A DNA stretch of 64,000 nt from Agromyces aurantiacus (lineage in GTDB: Bacteria; Actinomycetota; Actinomycetes; Actinomycetales; Microbacteriaceae), in NCBI RefSeq assembly GCF_016907355.1, contig NZ_JAFBBW010000001.1, positions 1,798,001-1,862,000 of the forward strand, given 5' to 3'. Every line of letters starts with the position of its first letter. Positions within the stretch are counted from its first letter, which is position 1. The notes under the pieces are model-generated. The model did not search any database. It was not told the origin of the DNA and saw nothing but the letters and a program-made list of their open reading frames with translations. Shown in pieces: positions 16,295 to 25,140 of this stretch. Position numbers and translations under genes: made by a program.

Positions 16295-17454
16295 GGCTTG
16301 GGCACCTCCAGCATCACGGTGGTGCCCGAGCCCGGCGAGCTGAACACCCGGGCCCGGCCGCCGACGGCGTGCAGCCGGCCGACGACCGACTCGGCGAATC
16401 CGAGTCGGGCCGGGTCGACGGACGTCGGCTCGAATCCGGCGCCCTGGTCGGTGACCATGGCCCGGACGGTGCGCTCGTCGTCGGTGATCGTGACATCGGC
16501 CTCGTGCACGCCCGAGTGCCGCCGCACGTTCTCGAGGCACTCGCCGAGTGCGCCGAGCAGCGCGTCGAGCGTGTCCCGGGGCAGCACGAGCTGGCCGGCC
16601 CCGTGCCAGTTGACGTCGAGGCCCATCCGCGCGAATCGCTTGCGCACGGACTCGAACGTCGTGCCGAGGCCGCCGGCGCCCGCCGTGGATTCCGGGGAGA
16701 AGATCACGCTCGAACCGTTGTCGAGCGGAGCGCCGAGGCGCAGCTGCTTGAGCAGCCGCGCGTCGTCGCCGGCCTGCTGGCGCAGGGCGCTCGCACCGAC
16801 GCCCACGCCCGAGTGGGCGAGCAGGCTGAGGGTCGCGAGCACGGTGTCGTGCAGCACGCGCGCGTCCTGGCGCTGCTGCGCCTCGGACTCGCTCGCGAGC
16901 CGCTCGGCCTCGTGCGCGCGCCCGACCTCGTCGATGCGGTCGGCGGCGCGCTGGATCGCCCGGGCGAGCCAGACGCCGGTCGCGGTGCAGGCGATCCAGC
17001 CCGCGAGGGCCGCCACGAGCACGAGCCCCATGTCGGCCCCGGTGGTCGCCGAGATGCCGATCGCGCCCAGCACGCCGGTCGCGGAGCCGATCATGAGCGC
17101 CGGGCCGCTGGGCCGGACGATCATCGGGATGGCGATCGCGGGGGTGGTGAGCGCGGCGGTGACGGCCATCGCCGTGGCCGCCGCGGGATCGACGACCGGA
17201 TCGAGCCCGATCGCGAGCAGGAGCGCGACGGCCGCCAGGATCGTGGCGAGGGTCGGCAGCAGCGCGCCGCGCGAGGTCGCCACGACCGCGAGGACGATCA
17301 CGAGCAGGTCGAGCGCGACGACGAGCGAGAAGCGGTCGGCGTCGAGCGCGCCGGGCACCACGAGGCAGGCGAGTGCGATGATCGCGCCGGTCAGGCTCCC
17401 GGCGCGCGCGAGACGTCGCAGCAGCCGGTCGCGTTCCTTGTCGATGCGACGCAT
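16291..17454 (-). CDS. Sensor histidine kinase, HisKA_3 type
   Basis: A 387-aa membrane kinase starting MRRIDKERDRLLRRLARAG. Several membrane segments lie between about 18 and 180. The dimerisation/phosphoacceptor helix follows (EAQQRQDARVLHDTVLATLSLLAH; His in LHDTV near 210). The ATPase domain has the N box ECLENVRRHS, G1 VTDQGAGFEP and G2 SSPGSGTTVMLEVP. ATG 17454 follows GGAGGGGG. It heads the kinase / membrane protein / LuxR regulator operon. No extracytoplasmic sensor domain is visible, so the signal may be membrane-borne or pass through the partner protein. Confidence 0.9.
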   Translation of the reverse strand: MRRIDKERDRLLRRLARAGSLTGAIIALACLVVPGALDADRFSLVVALDLLVIVLAVVATSRGALLPTLATILAAVALLLAIGLDPVVDPAAATAMAVTAALTTPAIAIPMIVRPSGPALMIGSATGVLGAIGISATTGADMGLVLVAALAGWIACTATGVWLARAIQRAADRIDEVGRAHEAERLASESEAQQRQDARVLHDTVLATLSLLAHSGVGVGASALRQQAGDDARLLKQLRLGAPLDNGSSVIFSPESTAGAGGLGTTFESVRKRFARMGLDVNWHGAGQLVLPRDTLDALLGALGECLENVRRHSGVHEADVTITDDERTVRAMVTDQGAGFEPTSVDPARLGFAESVVGRLHAVGGRARVFSSPGSGTTVMLEVPKP

Positions 17455-17596
17455 GCCACCCCCTCCTGTGACGTCCGTTCGCACGGCGCTCCCACGCCGT
17501 CCCCTCGAAGATAACGCAGGAGGCCCCCCATACGTGGGCCATCGGTCCCGAAACGGACCATCCGGGCCGGAACGTCCGGCGCCGCGCCCCATCCGC
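17455..17596. promoter_or_regulatory. Upstream region of the two-component operon
   Basis: On the minus strand TTATCT is a possible -10 element, and an imperfect dyad GGTCCGTTTCGGGACC lies further upstream. The opposite end abuts the metX stop. No gene is supported. Confidence 0.25.
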
Positions 17597-18805
17597 TCAC
17601 TCGGCGAGCAGGTGCGCGAGCGCCTCGCCGACCGCCTCGTCCTCGATGAGGAACGCGTCGTGGCCGTAGTCCGAGCGGAGCACCACCGGCTCGGAGCCGT
17701 GGGAGCTGCGGCGCAGGTGCCGGGCGATCTCGCGCTGCCCCTCGAGCGGGAAGTAGCGATCGCTGTCGATGCCGAGCACGAGGCTCCGGGCCGTGATGCG
17801 CCCGAGCGCCGCCGCGACGCCGCCCCGGCCACGGCCGATGTCGTGCGAGTTCATCGCCTCGGTGAGCACGAGGTAGCTGTTGGCGTCGAACCGGCGCGTG
17901 AACTTGTTGCCGTGGAAGTCGAGGTACGACTCGACCGCGAAGCGGCCGCCGCCGCCGAGCGGGTCGAGGCCGGACTGCCAGCTGCGCTCGAACCGGTGGT
18001 TCAGCTCGGCGGGCGTGCGGTAGTTCAGCATCGCCATGCGGCGGGCGAGCGAGAGCCCGCGCGTGGGGCCGTCGCCGTCGGGCGCGTCGTAGTAGGCGCC
18101 GCCGCGGAACGCGGGATCGCTCCGCACGGCCTCGAGCTGGACGGAGTTGAGGGCGATCTGGTCGGCGGTCGTGGCGGGCGGGGCGGCGAGCACCGCGATC
18201 CGCTCGACCGCGTCGGGCGCCGTGATCGCCCACTCGAGCACGTGCATCGCGCCCATCGAGCCGCCGACGACGGCGGCGAAGCGGTCGATCCCCACGCTGC
18301 GGGCGAACGCCAGCTGCGCGGCGACCTGGTCGCGGATCGTCAGGAAGGGGAACCGTGCGCCCCACTCGACGCCGTCGGACGCGAGCGAGGACGGCCCCGT
18401 CGAGCCCTGGCAGCCGCCGAGCACGTTGGGCGCGATCACGAACCAGCGGTCGGTGTCGATCGCGCGGCCCGGCCCGACGACGCCCGGCCACCAGCCGGGA
18501 CTCGGATGCGCCGGGCCCGCAGGCCCGAGCACGTGGCTGTCGCCCGTCAGCGCGTGCAGCACGAGGATCGCGTTGTCGCGCGTGGGGGAGAGCTCGCCCC
18601 ACGACTCGTACGCGATGCGCACGTCGGGCAGGGTCTGTCCGGACTCGAGCGCGAGGTCGCCGATGCGCTCGAAGCGGCGGTCGCCGACGGGGTCGCCCTC
18701 GCGCCACGCGCCGGTCGCAGGTGCCCGGCCCGCGAGCTGGTGGGCGGCGCGCGCCTCGGGCACGATGCTCGCCGGCACCGTCTCCGAGATCGTCTGCCAG
18801 TCCAT
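17597..18805 (-). CDS. metX: Homoserine O-acetyltransferase
   Basis: A 402-aa alpha/beta-hydrolase-fold enzyme that acetylates homoserine with acetyl-CoA, committing it to methionine. Motifs are IAYESWGELSPTRDNAILVLHALTGDSH, APNVLGGCQGSTGPSS, the nucleophile elbow VVGGSMGAMHVLEWA, MAMLNYRTPAELNHRFER, and the C-terminal Asp/His pair in LGIDSDRYFP and SDYGHDAFLIE. The start ATG 18805 fits homology (MDWQTIS). metY lies upstream on the same strand, but a strong hairpin separates them. MetX and MetY together convert homoserine to homocysteine by direct sulfhydrylation. Confidence 0.95.
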   Translation of the reverse strand: MDWQTISETVPASIVPEARAAHQLAGRAPATGAWREGDPVGDRRFERIGDLALESGQTLPDVRIAYESWGELSPTRDNAILVLHALTGDSHVLGPAGPAHPSPGWWPGVVGPGRAIDTDRWFVIAPNVLGGCQGSTGPSSLASDGVEWGARFPFLTIRDQVAAQLAFARSVGIDRFAAVVGGSMGAMHVLEWAITAPDAVERIAVLAAPPATTADQIALNSVQLEAVRSDPAFRGGAYYDAPDGDGPTRGLSLARRMAMLNYRTPAELNHRFERSWQSGLDPLGGGGRFAVESYLDFHGNKFTRRFDANSYLVLTEAMNSHDIGRGRGGVAAALGRITARSLVLGIDSDRYFPLEGQREIARHLRRSSHGSEPVVLRSDYGHDAFLIEDEAVGEALAHLLAE

Positions 18806-18889
18806 GCCTCGATTCTCCCGGACGTGCGGCCCGTCGCGTCGACTGTTACGCCCGGCCCGTGCCGTCGCGCGTCGCGCCCCGGAGACGAC

Positions 18890-18921
18890 GGATGCCGCGT
18901 CCCGGGCGGGACGCGGCATCC
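18890..18921 (-). terminator. Hairpin between metY and metX
   Basis: GGATGCCGCGTCCC and GGGACGCGGCATCC form a perfect 14-bp stem with a GGGC loop. There is no U-tract, as usual in GC-rich actinobacteria. It lies just after the metY stop and could terminate or attenuate transcription into metX. Confidence 0.6.
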
Positions 18922-18939
18922 GGTCGGTGTCAGGCGCGG

Positions 18940-20265
18940 TCAGACGCGCGCGGCCTCGGTGGCCCGGCGGGCGGCGGCCAGTCCGGCCTCGAGGTCGGCC
19001 TTGAGGTCGTCGACGTTCTCGATGCCGACCGAGAGGCGGACGAGTCCGGGCGTGACGCCCGTCGTCAGCTGCTGCTCGGGCGTGAGCTGCGAGTGCGTCG
19101 TCGAGGCGGGGTGGATGACCAGCGAGCGCACGTCGCCGATGTTGGCCAGGTGGCTGAACAGCGAGAGGTTGTCGACCAGCGCGCGGCCGGCGTCCACGCC
19201 GCCCTTGAGCTCGAACGAGAGCACCGCGCCGACGCCCTTGGGCGCGTAGGTGTTGGCCGCCGCATACCAGGGGCTCGAGGGCAGGCCCGAGTAGTTCACG
19301 TGCGCGACATCGGGGTGGGAGTCGAGCCACTCGGCGATCTCCTGCGCGTTCTGCACGTGGCGCTCGATGCGCAGCGAGAGCGTCTCGATGCCCTGGATGA
19401 GCTGCCAGGCGCTCGCCGGCGCGATCGAGGCGCCGAGATCGCGCAGCAGCTGCACGCGCGCCTTGATGACGTACGCGAGCGCGTCGCCCACCGCGGCCGT
19501 GTAGCTCGCACCGTGGTACGAGGGGTCGGGCTCGGTCAGGCCCGGGAACTTCTCGACGTTCTTCGACCACTCGAACCGGCCGCCGTCGACGATGACGCCG
19601 CCGATCACGGTGCCGTGGCCGCCGAGGAACTTCGTGGCCGAGTGGATCACGATGTCGGCGCCGTGCTCGAACGGGCGGATGAGGTACGGCGTCGCGATCG
19701 TGTTGTCGACGATGAGCGGGATGCCGTTCTCGTGGGCGATGCCCGACACGAGCCCGATGTCGAGCACGTTGATCTTCGGGTTGCCGATCGTCTCGGCGAA
19801 GAACAGCTTGGTGTTGGGGCGCACCGCGCGGCGCCACTCGTCGGCGTCGTCCTGGTTCTCGACGAACGTGGTCTCGATGCCGAGCTTGGCGAGCGTGTAC
19901 TTGAAGAGGTTGTACGTGCCGCCGTAGATCGAGCTCGACGAGACGATGTGGTCGCCGGCCTGCGCGATGTTGAGCACCGCGAAGGTCTCGGCCGCCTGGC
20001 CCGACGCGACGAGGAGGGCGCCGCTGCCGCCCTCGAGCGCGGCGAGGCGCTCCTCCACCACGGCCTGCGTGGGGTTCATGATGCGCGTGTAGATGTTGCC
20101 GAACTCGGCCAGCGCGAAGAGGTTCTGCGCGTGCTCGGCGGAGTCGAACACGTACGACGTGGTCTGGTAGATCGGGGTGGCGCGAGCCTTGGTCACGGGG
20201 TCGGGCGCAGCGCCCGAGTGCACCTGCTTCGTCTCGAAGCGCCAGTCGGCGGCGTGGTCGGCCAT
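18940..20265 (-). CDS. metY: O-acetylhomoserine aminocarboxypropyltransferase (sulfhydrylase)
   Basis: A 441-aa Cys/Met-metabolism PLP enzyme that makes homocysteine from O-acetylhomoserine and sulfide. It begins [18 protein letters not shown]. Key parts are [52 protein letters not shown] and the PLP-Lys motif [17 protein letters not shown]. The length matches the MetY rather than the shorter MetB/MetC branch. ATG 20265 has GAAGGAG in front. No SAM riboswitch is recognisable in the 97 bp to the upstream acyltransferase gene. Confidence 0.95.
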   Translation of the reverse strand: MADHAADWRFETKQVHSGAAPDPVTKARATPIYQTTSYVFDSAEHAQNLFALAEFGNIYTRIMNPTQAVVEERLAALEGGSGALLVASGQAAETFAVLNIAQAGDHIVSSSSIYGGTYNLFKYTLAKLGIETTFVENQDDADEWRRAVRPNTKLFFAETIGNPKINVLDIGLVSGIAHENGIPLIVDNTIATPYLIRPFEHGADIVIHSATKFLGGHGTVIGGVIVDGGRFEWSKNVEKFPGLTEPDPSYHGASYTAAVGDALAYVIKARVQLLRDLGASIAPASAWQLIQGIETLSLRIERHVQNAQEIAEWLDSHPDVAHVNYSGLPSSPWYAAANTYAPKGVGAVLSFELKGGVDAGRALVDNLSLFSHLANIGDVRSLVIHPASTTHSQLTPEQQLTTGVTPGLVRLSVGIENVDDLKADLEAGLAAARRATEAARV

Positions 20266-20362
20266 GGAGGACTCCTTCGGGGTCGGGAATGCGGCCCCGC
20301 CGCATCCGTCGCCCACCGTACGGGCAGTCGATCAGGCGATCAACGGATGCCGCAACACGGCG

Positions 20363-21502
20363 TCATGCGCCCGGGTCCCGCGGCGCAGGGGGCGGCGGGA
20401 GCGCCTCGGGCGGCAGCACGATCGTGCCGGTCGCCGTCATCGGCTCGGGCCGGAACAGCCATCGCGCGCGCGGCTCGACGAGCGGCCGGAACACGCGCCG
20501 CACGGGCTTGAGCGAGAGCACGATCGACACGAGCACGCAGAACGCGATCATGGCCGGCAGCATCCACCACGGCTGGGCGCCCTCGAGCATCGGCGTCTCG
20601 CGGAAGGGGAAGAGCACGAACGAGTGCAGCAGGTAGATGTACATGGTCGCGCTGCCGAACGCCGTGAACCAGGTCGTGCGGCGCGGCATGAGGATCAGGA
20701 ACGCGACGGCCAGCAGCATCGCGAGTAGCAGCAGGAAGAGCCGGATGGCGCCCGACCAGGGCTCGTCGTAGCCGATCGCCTCGTAGGACTCGTCGTAGAG
20801 CATGAAGCGCCGCAGCTTCAGGTCGCGCCACGTCTCGATCGCGAGCGGCATGACCGCGAGCAGCGCGGCGAACAGGGCGATCGCGCCGGCGCGCCAGCGC
20901 CAGGCGACCGCCGTGGTCAGGTCGAGCCACCGGTCGGTGAGCCGCCACTGCCGCAGCTTCCAGCCGAACACGAAGAACGGCAGCATGCCGAACGTGCGCG
21001 AGAGGGCGAGCGTCGAGTCGATCTCGGTCGTGTAGCCGGCGCCGATCGAGATCGCGATCGCGATGAGCAGCGGAAAGCGCAGCAGCACGAGGTAGGGCAG
21101 CGCGATCCGCCAGATCGCCAGCGCGATGAGGAACCACAGGGTCCACGACGCGGTCGTGTAGTCGAGCACGAACTCCCCGCCGAGCAGGAACCGGATGACG
21201 GTCCAGATGGTCTCGAAGATGAGGTAGGGGAAGACAATGTCGGTGAGGATCTGGCGCATCGCGCGTGCGTTCGGCGGCCCGGACTTGGCGAAGTAGCCCG
21301 AGACGGTGACGAACACCGCGACGTGGAACGAGTAGATGAACAGGTAGACGCTGTAGGCCGCGTCGTCCTCGCCGATGAGCGGCAGGATGCCGTGCCCGAT
21401 GACCACGAGCGTGATGGCGATCCACCGCGCGTTGTCCCACAGGGGCACGCGGCGCTTGCGGTGCGGCGGCCGGGGTGCTCGTTCCTGGGGCGTCGGCAGC
21501 AT
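20363..21502 (-). CDS. Acyltransferase-3 family membrane protein (fucose 4-O-acetylase-like)
   Basis: A 379-aa protein with about ten membrane segments. The first carries RRVPLWDNARWIAITLVVIGHGILPLIG, with the His typical of acyltransferase-3 proteins; later segments include FFVFGWKLRQW, FLLLLAMLLAVAFLILM and YIYLLHSFVLFPFRE. The family O-acetylates cell-surface glycans or exported small molecules. The C-terminus is a cytoplasmic Pro-rich tail. ATG 21502 is preferred; GTG 21520 is an in-frame alternative. It is divergent from the SDR gene and lies upstream of metY on the same strand. Substrate unknown. Confidence 0.82.
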   Translation of the reverse strand: MLPTPQERAPRPPHRKRRVPLWDNARWIAITLVVIGHGILPLIGEDDAAYSVYLFIYSFHVAVFVTVSGYFAKSGPPNARAMRQILTDIVFPYLIFETIWTVIRFLLGGEFVLDYTTASWTLWFLIALAIWRIALPYLVLLRFPLLIAIAISIGAGYTTEIDSTLALSRTFGMLPFFVFGWKLRQWRLTDRWLDLTTAVAWRWRAGAIALFAALLAVMPLAIETWRDLKLRRFMLYDESYEAIGYDEPWSGAIRLFLLLLAMLLAVAFLILMPRRTTWFTAFGSATMYIYLLHSFVLFPFRETPMLEGAQPWWMLPAMIAFCVLVSIVLSLKPVRRVFRPLVEPRARWLFRPEPMTATGTIVLPPEALPPPPAPRDPGA

Positions 21503-21570
21503 CCGCCCATTCTCCCGCACGCCGGGACGTCCGGCACATCCGCGTGGGCCGAGCGGTGGAGAATGTCCGC

Positions 21571-22359
21571 ATGGACGGCATGCGCGCGGTGGTCACGGGA
21601 GCGAGTTCGGGCATCGGCGCGGCGACGGTGCGGGGGCTGCGAGCGGCCGGATGGGACGTGCTCGCCGTCGCGCGGCGCGAGGACCGGCTCGCGGCGCTCG
21701 CCGCGGAGACCGGCGCGACCACGTTCGTCGCCGACGTGACGAGCGACGCGGACGTCGCGGCGCTGCGCGACCACGTCGCCCGCTCGGGCGGCGCGCACGC
21801 GCTCGTGAACAACGCCGGCGGTGCGAAGGGGCTCGCGTCAGTCGAGGAGTCCGAGCTCGACGACTGGGCGTGGATGTTCGAGGTGAACGTGCTCGGCGTC
21901 AAGCGCGTGACGAGCGCGCTGCTGCCCCTGCTGCGGCGCGGCGCGCAGGAGCGCGGCGTCGCCGACATCGTCAACGTCACCTCCATCGCCGGGCATGTCG
22001 CCTACGTGGGCGGCGGCGGGTACAACGCGGCCAAGTTCGCGGCGCACGCGCTCACCGAGGTGCTGCGGCTCGAACTCAACGGCGAGCCGATCCGCGTGAT
22101 CGAGGTCGCGCCCGGGATGGTGCGGACCGACGAGTTCGCGCTCGTGCGGTTCGGCGGCGACCGGGCGAGGGCCGACGCGGTCTACGAGGGCGTGCCCGAG
22201 CCGCTCGTCGCGGAGGACATCGCCGGCGTCATCGTCGACGCCGTCTCGAAGCCGCCCCACGTCGACCTCGACCTCATCGTCGTCAAGCCGGTCGCGCAGG
22301 CGGCGCCGTACCGGCTGGCGAAGGGGCCGCTCGCCGTCAGGCCGGCGGACCGCTCGTGA
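21571..22359 (+). CDS. Short-chain dehydrogenase/reductase
   Basis: A 262-aa classical SDR. Motifs are TGASSGIGAA (dinucleotide binding, residues 9-18), NNAGG, the catalytic Ser in VNVTSIAG, YNAAK (catalytic Tyr and Lys) and the PGMVRTDEF loop. The first beta strand ends RREDR, with Arg where NADP enzymes often bind the 2'-phosphate, so NADPH use is likely. It resembles YdfG/serine dehydrogenase-like SDRs, but the substrate cannot be assigned. The ATG at 21571 is followed by another at 21580. The channel gene starts on its stop codon. Confidence 0.88.
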   Translation: MDGMRAVVTGASSGIGAATVRGLRAAGWDVLAVARREDRLAALAAETGATTFVADVTSDADVAALRDHVARSGGAHALVNNAGGAKGLASVEESELDDWAWMFEVNVLGVKRVTSALLPLLRRGAQERGVADIVNVTSIAGHVAYVGGGGYNAAKFAAHALTEVLRLELNGEPIRVIEVAPGMVRTDEFALVRFGGDRARADAVYEGVPEPLVAEDIAGVIVDAVSKPPHVDLDLIVVKPVAQAAPYRLAKGPLAVRPADRS

Positions 22360-23150
22360 GGCGATGGGCCGTCGGCGCCGAGGGGCGCCGGGAACGGTGG
22401 GTCGAGGCGACGTCGCGGCTGCTCGCGGTGCTCGGCGTGCTCTTCGTGGTGTCGTACGTCGTGTTCGTGCTCTGGGTCGACCGGCCGCGCTGGGTCGATC
22501 CGATCCTCTGGGTCTTCCTGGCCGCCGGATGGGTCGCCTTCGTGACCGACGTCATCGTGCAGGTGTCCCTCACGCCGCGCGGCCAGCGGTGGCGCTGGGT
22601 GTGGCGCCATCCGGTCCAGGTGCTCTCGGCGCTGCTGCCGCTCTTCCGCGCCCTGCGCGTGGTCTCGCTCGTCCAGCAGCTGCCGGTCCTCGAACGCCGG
22701 ACCACAGGTGCGGTGCGGGCGAGGTTCGTGTCCGAGGCGCTCACGTACGCGCTCGTGTTCGTGTTCTTCATCGCGCTCGTGACCTATCACGTCGAGCGCG
22801 ACGCGCCCGGCGCGACGATCGTGACCTTCGGCGACGCTCTCTGGTGGGCGTGCGTGACGCTCGCCACCGTGGGGTACGGCGACATGGTCCCCGTGACGGT
22901 GCCGGGCCGGATCTACGCGGTCCTGCTCATGGCCGGCGGCGTGGCGATCCTCGGCACCGCGTCGGCGGCGCTCGTGTCGGTGCTGAACGAGCGCCTCCAG
23001 TCGGCGCGGCGCGCCGCCGGATCGCCGCCGCCGTTGGCCGAGCGCCCGGGCCTGGTCGACGACGCGTCGGGCCGGGCCGCCGAGGGGCTGCACGAGACCG
23101 GCCCGGGCGCGGCGGACGTCGGCGACGCCGAGGGCCCACGGACGCCCTAG
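22356..23150 (+). CDS. Voltage-gated-like potassium channel
   Basis: A 264-aa membrane protein with the selectivity filter TVGYGD in CVTLATVGYGDMVPVTVPGRIYAVLLM. Hydrophobic segments resembling S1-S4 precede it (LLAVLGVLFVVSYVVFVLWV; ILWVFLAAGWVAFVTDVIV), then an S4-like LLPLFRALRVVSLVQQLPVLE, S5 and pore helix. The S4-like segment has only two Arg, so strong voltage sensing is doubtful. The C-terminal 60 residues are hydrophilic, with no RCK domain. GTG 22356 overlaps the SDR stop (GTGA). Translational coupling of an oxidoreductase and a K+ channel is unusual. Confidence 0.87.
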   Translation: MRRWAVGAEGRRERWVEATSRLLAVLGVLFVVSYVVFVLWVDRPRWVDPILWVFLAAGWVAFVTDVIVQVSLTPRGQRWRWVWRHPVQVLSALLPLFRALRVVSLVQQLPVLERRTTGAVRARFVSEALTYALVFVFFIALVTYHVERDAPGATIVTFGDALWWACVTLATVGYGDMVPVTVPGRIYAVLLMAGGVAILGTASAALVSVLNERLQSARRAAGSPPPLAERPGLVDDASGRAAEGLHETGPGAADVGDAEGPRTP

Positions 23151-23153
23151 CCT
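23148..23153 (+). promoter_or_regulatory. -10 element of a probable leaderless promoter
   Basis: TAGCCT overlaps the channel stop codon and ends 7 nt before the ATG at 23161. Confidence 0.4.
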
Positions 23154-23160
23154 TGAGCGC

Positions 23161-23682
23161 ATGACCTTCGACGCGAACGACGCGGCCGTCGACGACGGGA
23201 TCCGCCGCGAGATCCTCACCTGGGACGACTTCTCCGACGCCGCACGGAGCCTCGCGGGCGACGTGCTCCGCTCGGGCTTCGCCCCCGACGTGGTGATCGC
23301 GATCGCCCGCGGCGGACTGCTCCTGGCCGGTGCGGTCGCCTACGCGCTCGGCACGAAGTCGTGCGGTTCGATCAATGTCGAGTTCTACACCGGCGTCGAC
23401 CAGCGGCTGCCCGAGCCGGTGCTGCACCCGCCGATGCTCGACGCGCCGGCGCTCGGCGGCAAGCGCGTGCTGCTCGTCGACGACGTCTCCGACTCGGGCC
23501 GCACGCTCGCGAAGGTCGTCGACCTGCTCGGCGAGGCCGGCGCCGAGGTCCGGAGCGCGACGCTCTACGTCAAGCCCCGCACGGTGCTCGTGCCCGACTT
23601 CGCCTACCGCGAGACCGACGACTGGATCGTCTTCCCGTGGTCGGCGCTGCCGCCCGTGCGCATCGAGGAGGCGGCGCGATGA
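23161..23682 (+). CDS. Phosphoribosyltransferase (hypoxanthine/xanthine-type PRTase)
   Basis: A 173-aa type I PRTase with the PRPP-binding loop RVLLVDDVSDSGRTL (residues about 100-115) and the upstream DVVIAIARGGLLLAGAVAY loop. It resembles the xanthine/Gpt-like PRTases widespread in actinobacteria that act on purine bases; the base specificity cannot be told. It starts an operon with the S51 peptidase (ATGA overlap) and ung, linking nucleotide salvage and uracil repair. Confidence 0.85.
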   Translation: MTFDANDAAVDDGIRREILTWDDFSDAARSLAGDVLRSGFAPDVVIAIARGGLLLAGAVAYALGTKSCGSINVEFYTGVDQRLPEPVLHPPMLDAPALGGKRVLLVDDVSDSGRTLAKVVDLLGEAGAEVRSATLYVKPRTVLVPDFAYRETDDWIVFPWSALPPVRIEEAAR

Positions 23683-24401
23683 GCGTGCACCTCGTGGGCG
23701 GCGGCTGGAGCGCCGAGCACGCGGCATCCGTCTACGGGCCCTTCCTCGCCGAGGCCGCGGCCGAGTCCGGCCGTGACGGGCTCGAGCGTCCCCGCATCGC
23801 GGTGCTGCTCGTCGCGCCCGACGACGAGGCCGCCGGGCTCGCCGGCCGCTGGCGCGCGGCGCTCGCGTCGGTCGCCGACGTCGACGCGGCGATCACGGTC
23901 GTGCCCGAGGACGGGGGCTTCGACGCGGCGGCGCTCGCCGGAGCGCACGGCGTGCTGGTCGGCGGCGGCCTGACGCCCGCCTACCGCCGCGCGGTCGAGC
24001 CGATCGCGGGCGAGCTGCGCCGGCTCGTCGCATCCGGGCGGCCCTACCTGGGCTTCTCGGCCGGCGCCGCGATCGCGTCCGACACCGCGCTGCTCGGCGG
24101 GTGGCGCATCGGCGGCGTGCGCGTGGCGCCCGAGGAGACCGCCGAGGACCTCGACGAGGTGACCGTCGAGGCCGGCATCGGACTCATCGACCTGACGGTC
24201 GACTGCCACGCCGCCCAGTGGGGCACGCTGACCCGGCTCATCGCCGCGACCGAGGCCCGCCTCGTCGACGGCGGCATCGCGATCGACGAGGACACGCTGT
24301 TCTCGATCGGCACGAGCGGGCTGCGGGTCGCGGGCGCCGGCAACGTCTGGAGCGTCACCGCCGAGGACGACGGGGTGTCGGTGCGGAGCATCGCCGGCTG
24401 A
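23679..24401 (+). CDS. S51-family peptidase / type 1 glutamine amidotransferase-like protein
   Basis: A 240-aa protein of the cyanophycinase/dipeptidase E (S51) fold. It begins [15 protein letters not shown]; the segment [22 protein letters not shown] and the nucleophile elbow [18 protein letters not shown] (Ser near residue 129) match the family. A His in [10 protein letters not shown] may complete the active site. Members hydrolyse peptides with Asp or are uncharacterised. It overlaps the PRTase gene by ATGA and the ung gene by TGATG. Confidence 0.8.
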   Translation: MSVHLVGGGWSAEHAASVYGPFLAEAAAESGRDGLERPRIAVLLVAPDDEAAGLAGRWRAALASVADVDAAITVVPEDGGFDAAALAGAHGVLVGGGLTPAYRRAVEPIAGELRRLVASGRPYLGFSAGAAIASDTALLGGWRIGGVRVAPEETAEDLDEVTVEAGIGLIDLTVDCHAAQWGTLTRLIAATEARLVDGGIAIDEDTLFSIGTSGLRVAGAGNVWSVTAEDDGVSVRSIAG

Positions 24402-25093
24402 TGGCGCGCACCCTGCCCGAGCTCGCCGAGGCGGGCCTCATCGACGCGTCGTGGGCCGAGGCGCTCGTGCCCGTGGCCCCCGACATCGCCCGCATGGGCG
24501 AATTCCTCCGGTCCGAGGTCGCCGACGGCCGCCCGTACCTGCCCGCGGGCGACCGCGTGCTGCGCGCGTTCCGCCAGCCCGTCGGCGAGGTGCGGGTGCT
24601 CATCGTCGGGCAGGACCCCTACCCGACGCCCGGGCACCCGATCGGCCTGTCGTTCGCGGTCGAGGAGCACGTGCGTCCCATCCCGCGGAGCCTCGCGAAC
24701 ATCTACCGCGAGCTCGCGGACGACCTCGGCATCGCGCCGCCTGTGCACGGCGACCTCGGCGCGTGGAGCCGCAGCGGCGTCATGCTCCTGAACCGGGTGC
24801 TCACGGTGCGGCCGGGCGAGCCCGCGTCGCATCGCGGCATCGGCTGGGAGCGCGTGACCGACCACGCGATCCGCACGCTCGTCGCCCGCGGCGGGCCGCT
24901 CGTGGCGATCCTGTGGGGCCGCGACGCGCAATCGCTGCGACCGTTGCTCGGCGACGTGCCGCGCATCGAGTCGGTGCACCCGAGCCCGCTCTCCGCGAGC
25001 CGCGGGTTCTTCGGCTCCCGGCCGTTCAGCCGCGCGAACGAGCTGCTGGCCGAGCAGGGCGGGCGGCCCGTCGACTGGTCGATCCCCGGCTGA
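24401..25093 (+). CDS. ung: Uracil-DNA glycosylase, family 1
   Basis: A 230-aa DNA repair enzyme that removes uracil from DNA. The water-activating motif is [19 protein letters not shown] (catalytic Asp near 71), followed by [34 protein letters not shown] and the DNA-intercalation loop [21 protein letters not shown]. Its length matches family 1. The ATG overlaps the upstream stop by one base, so it is coupled to the S51 gene. Confidence 0.96.
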   Translation: MARTLPELAEAGLIDASWAEALVPVAPDIARMGEFLRSEVADGRPYLPAGDRVLRAFRQPVGEVRVLIVGQDPYPTPGHPIGLSFAVEEHVRPIPRSLANIYRELADDLGIAPPVHGDLGAWSRSGVMLLNRVLTVRPGEPASHRGIGWERVTDHAIRTLVARGGPLVAILWGRDAQSLRPLLGDVPRIESVHPSPLSASRGFFGSRPFSRANELLAEQGGRPVDWSIPG

Positions 25094-25128
25094 GCGGGCC
25101 GCGACATCCGCTCGCAACACGGCGCGCG

Positions 25129-25134
25129 TAGCAT
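25129..25134 (+). promoter_or_regulatory. -10 element of a probable leaderless promoter
   Basis: TAGCAT ends 6 nt before the ATG at 25141. Confidence 0.4.
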
Positions 25135-25140
25135 GGCGGG

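Noticed and set aside
14987..17542. 851-residue minus frame starting MAHVWGASC
   Set aside because: Only the part after 16294 is real. The upstream part is out of frame with the histidine kinase that occupies 16291-17454.
17597..20305. 902-residue minus frame merging metX with upstream sequence
   Set aside because: The N-terminal half overlaps metY in the wrong frame; metX homology starts at MDWQTIS (18805).
20266..20362. SAM riboswitch before metY
   Set aside because: No conserved SAM-I, SAM-II or SAM-IV core or P1 stem can be recognised in the 97-bp gap.
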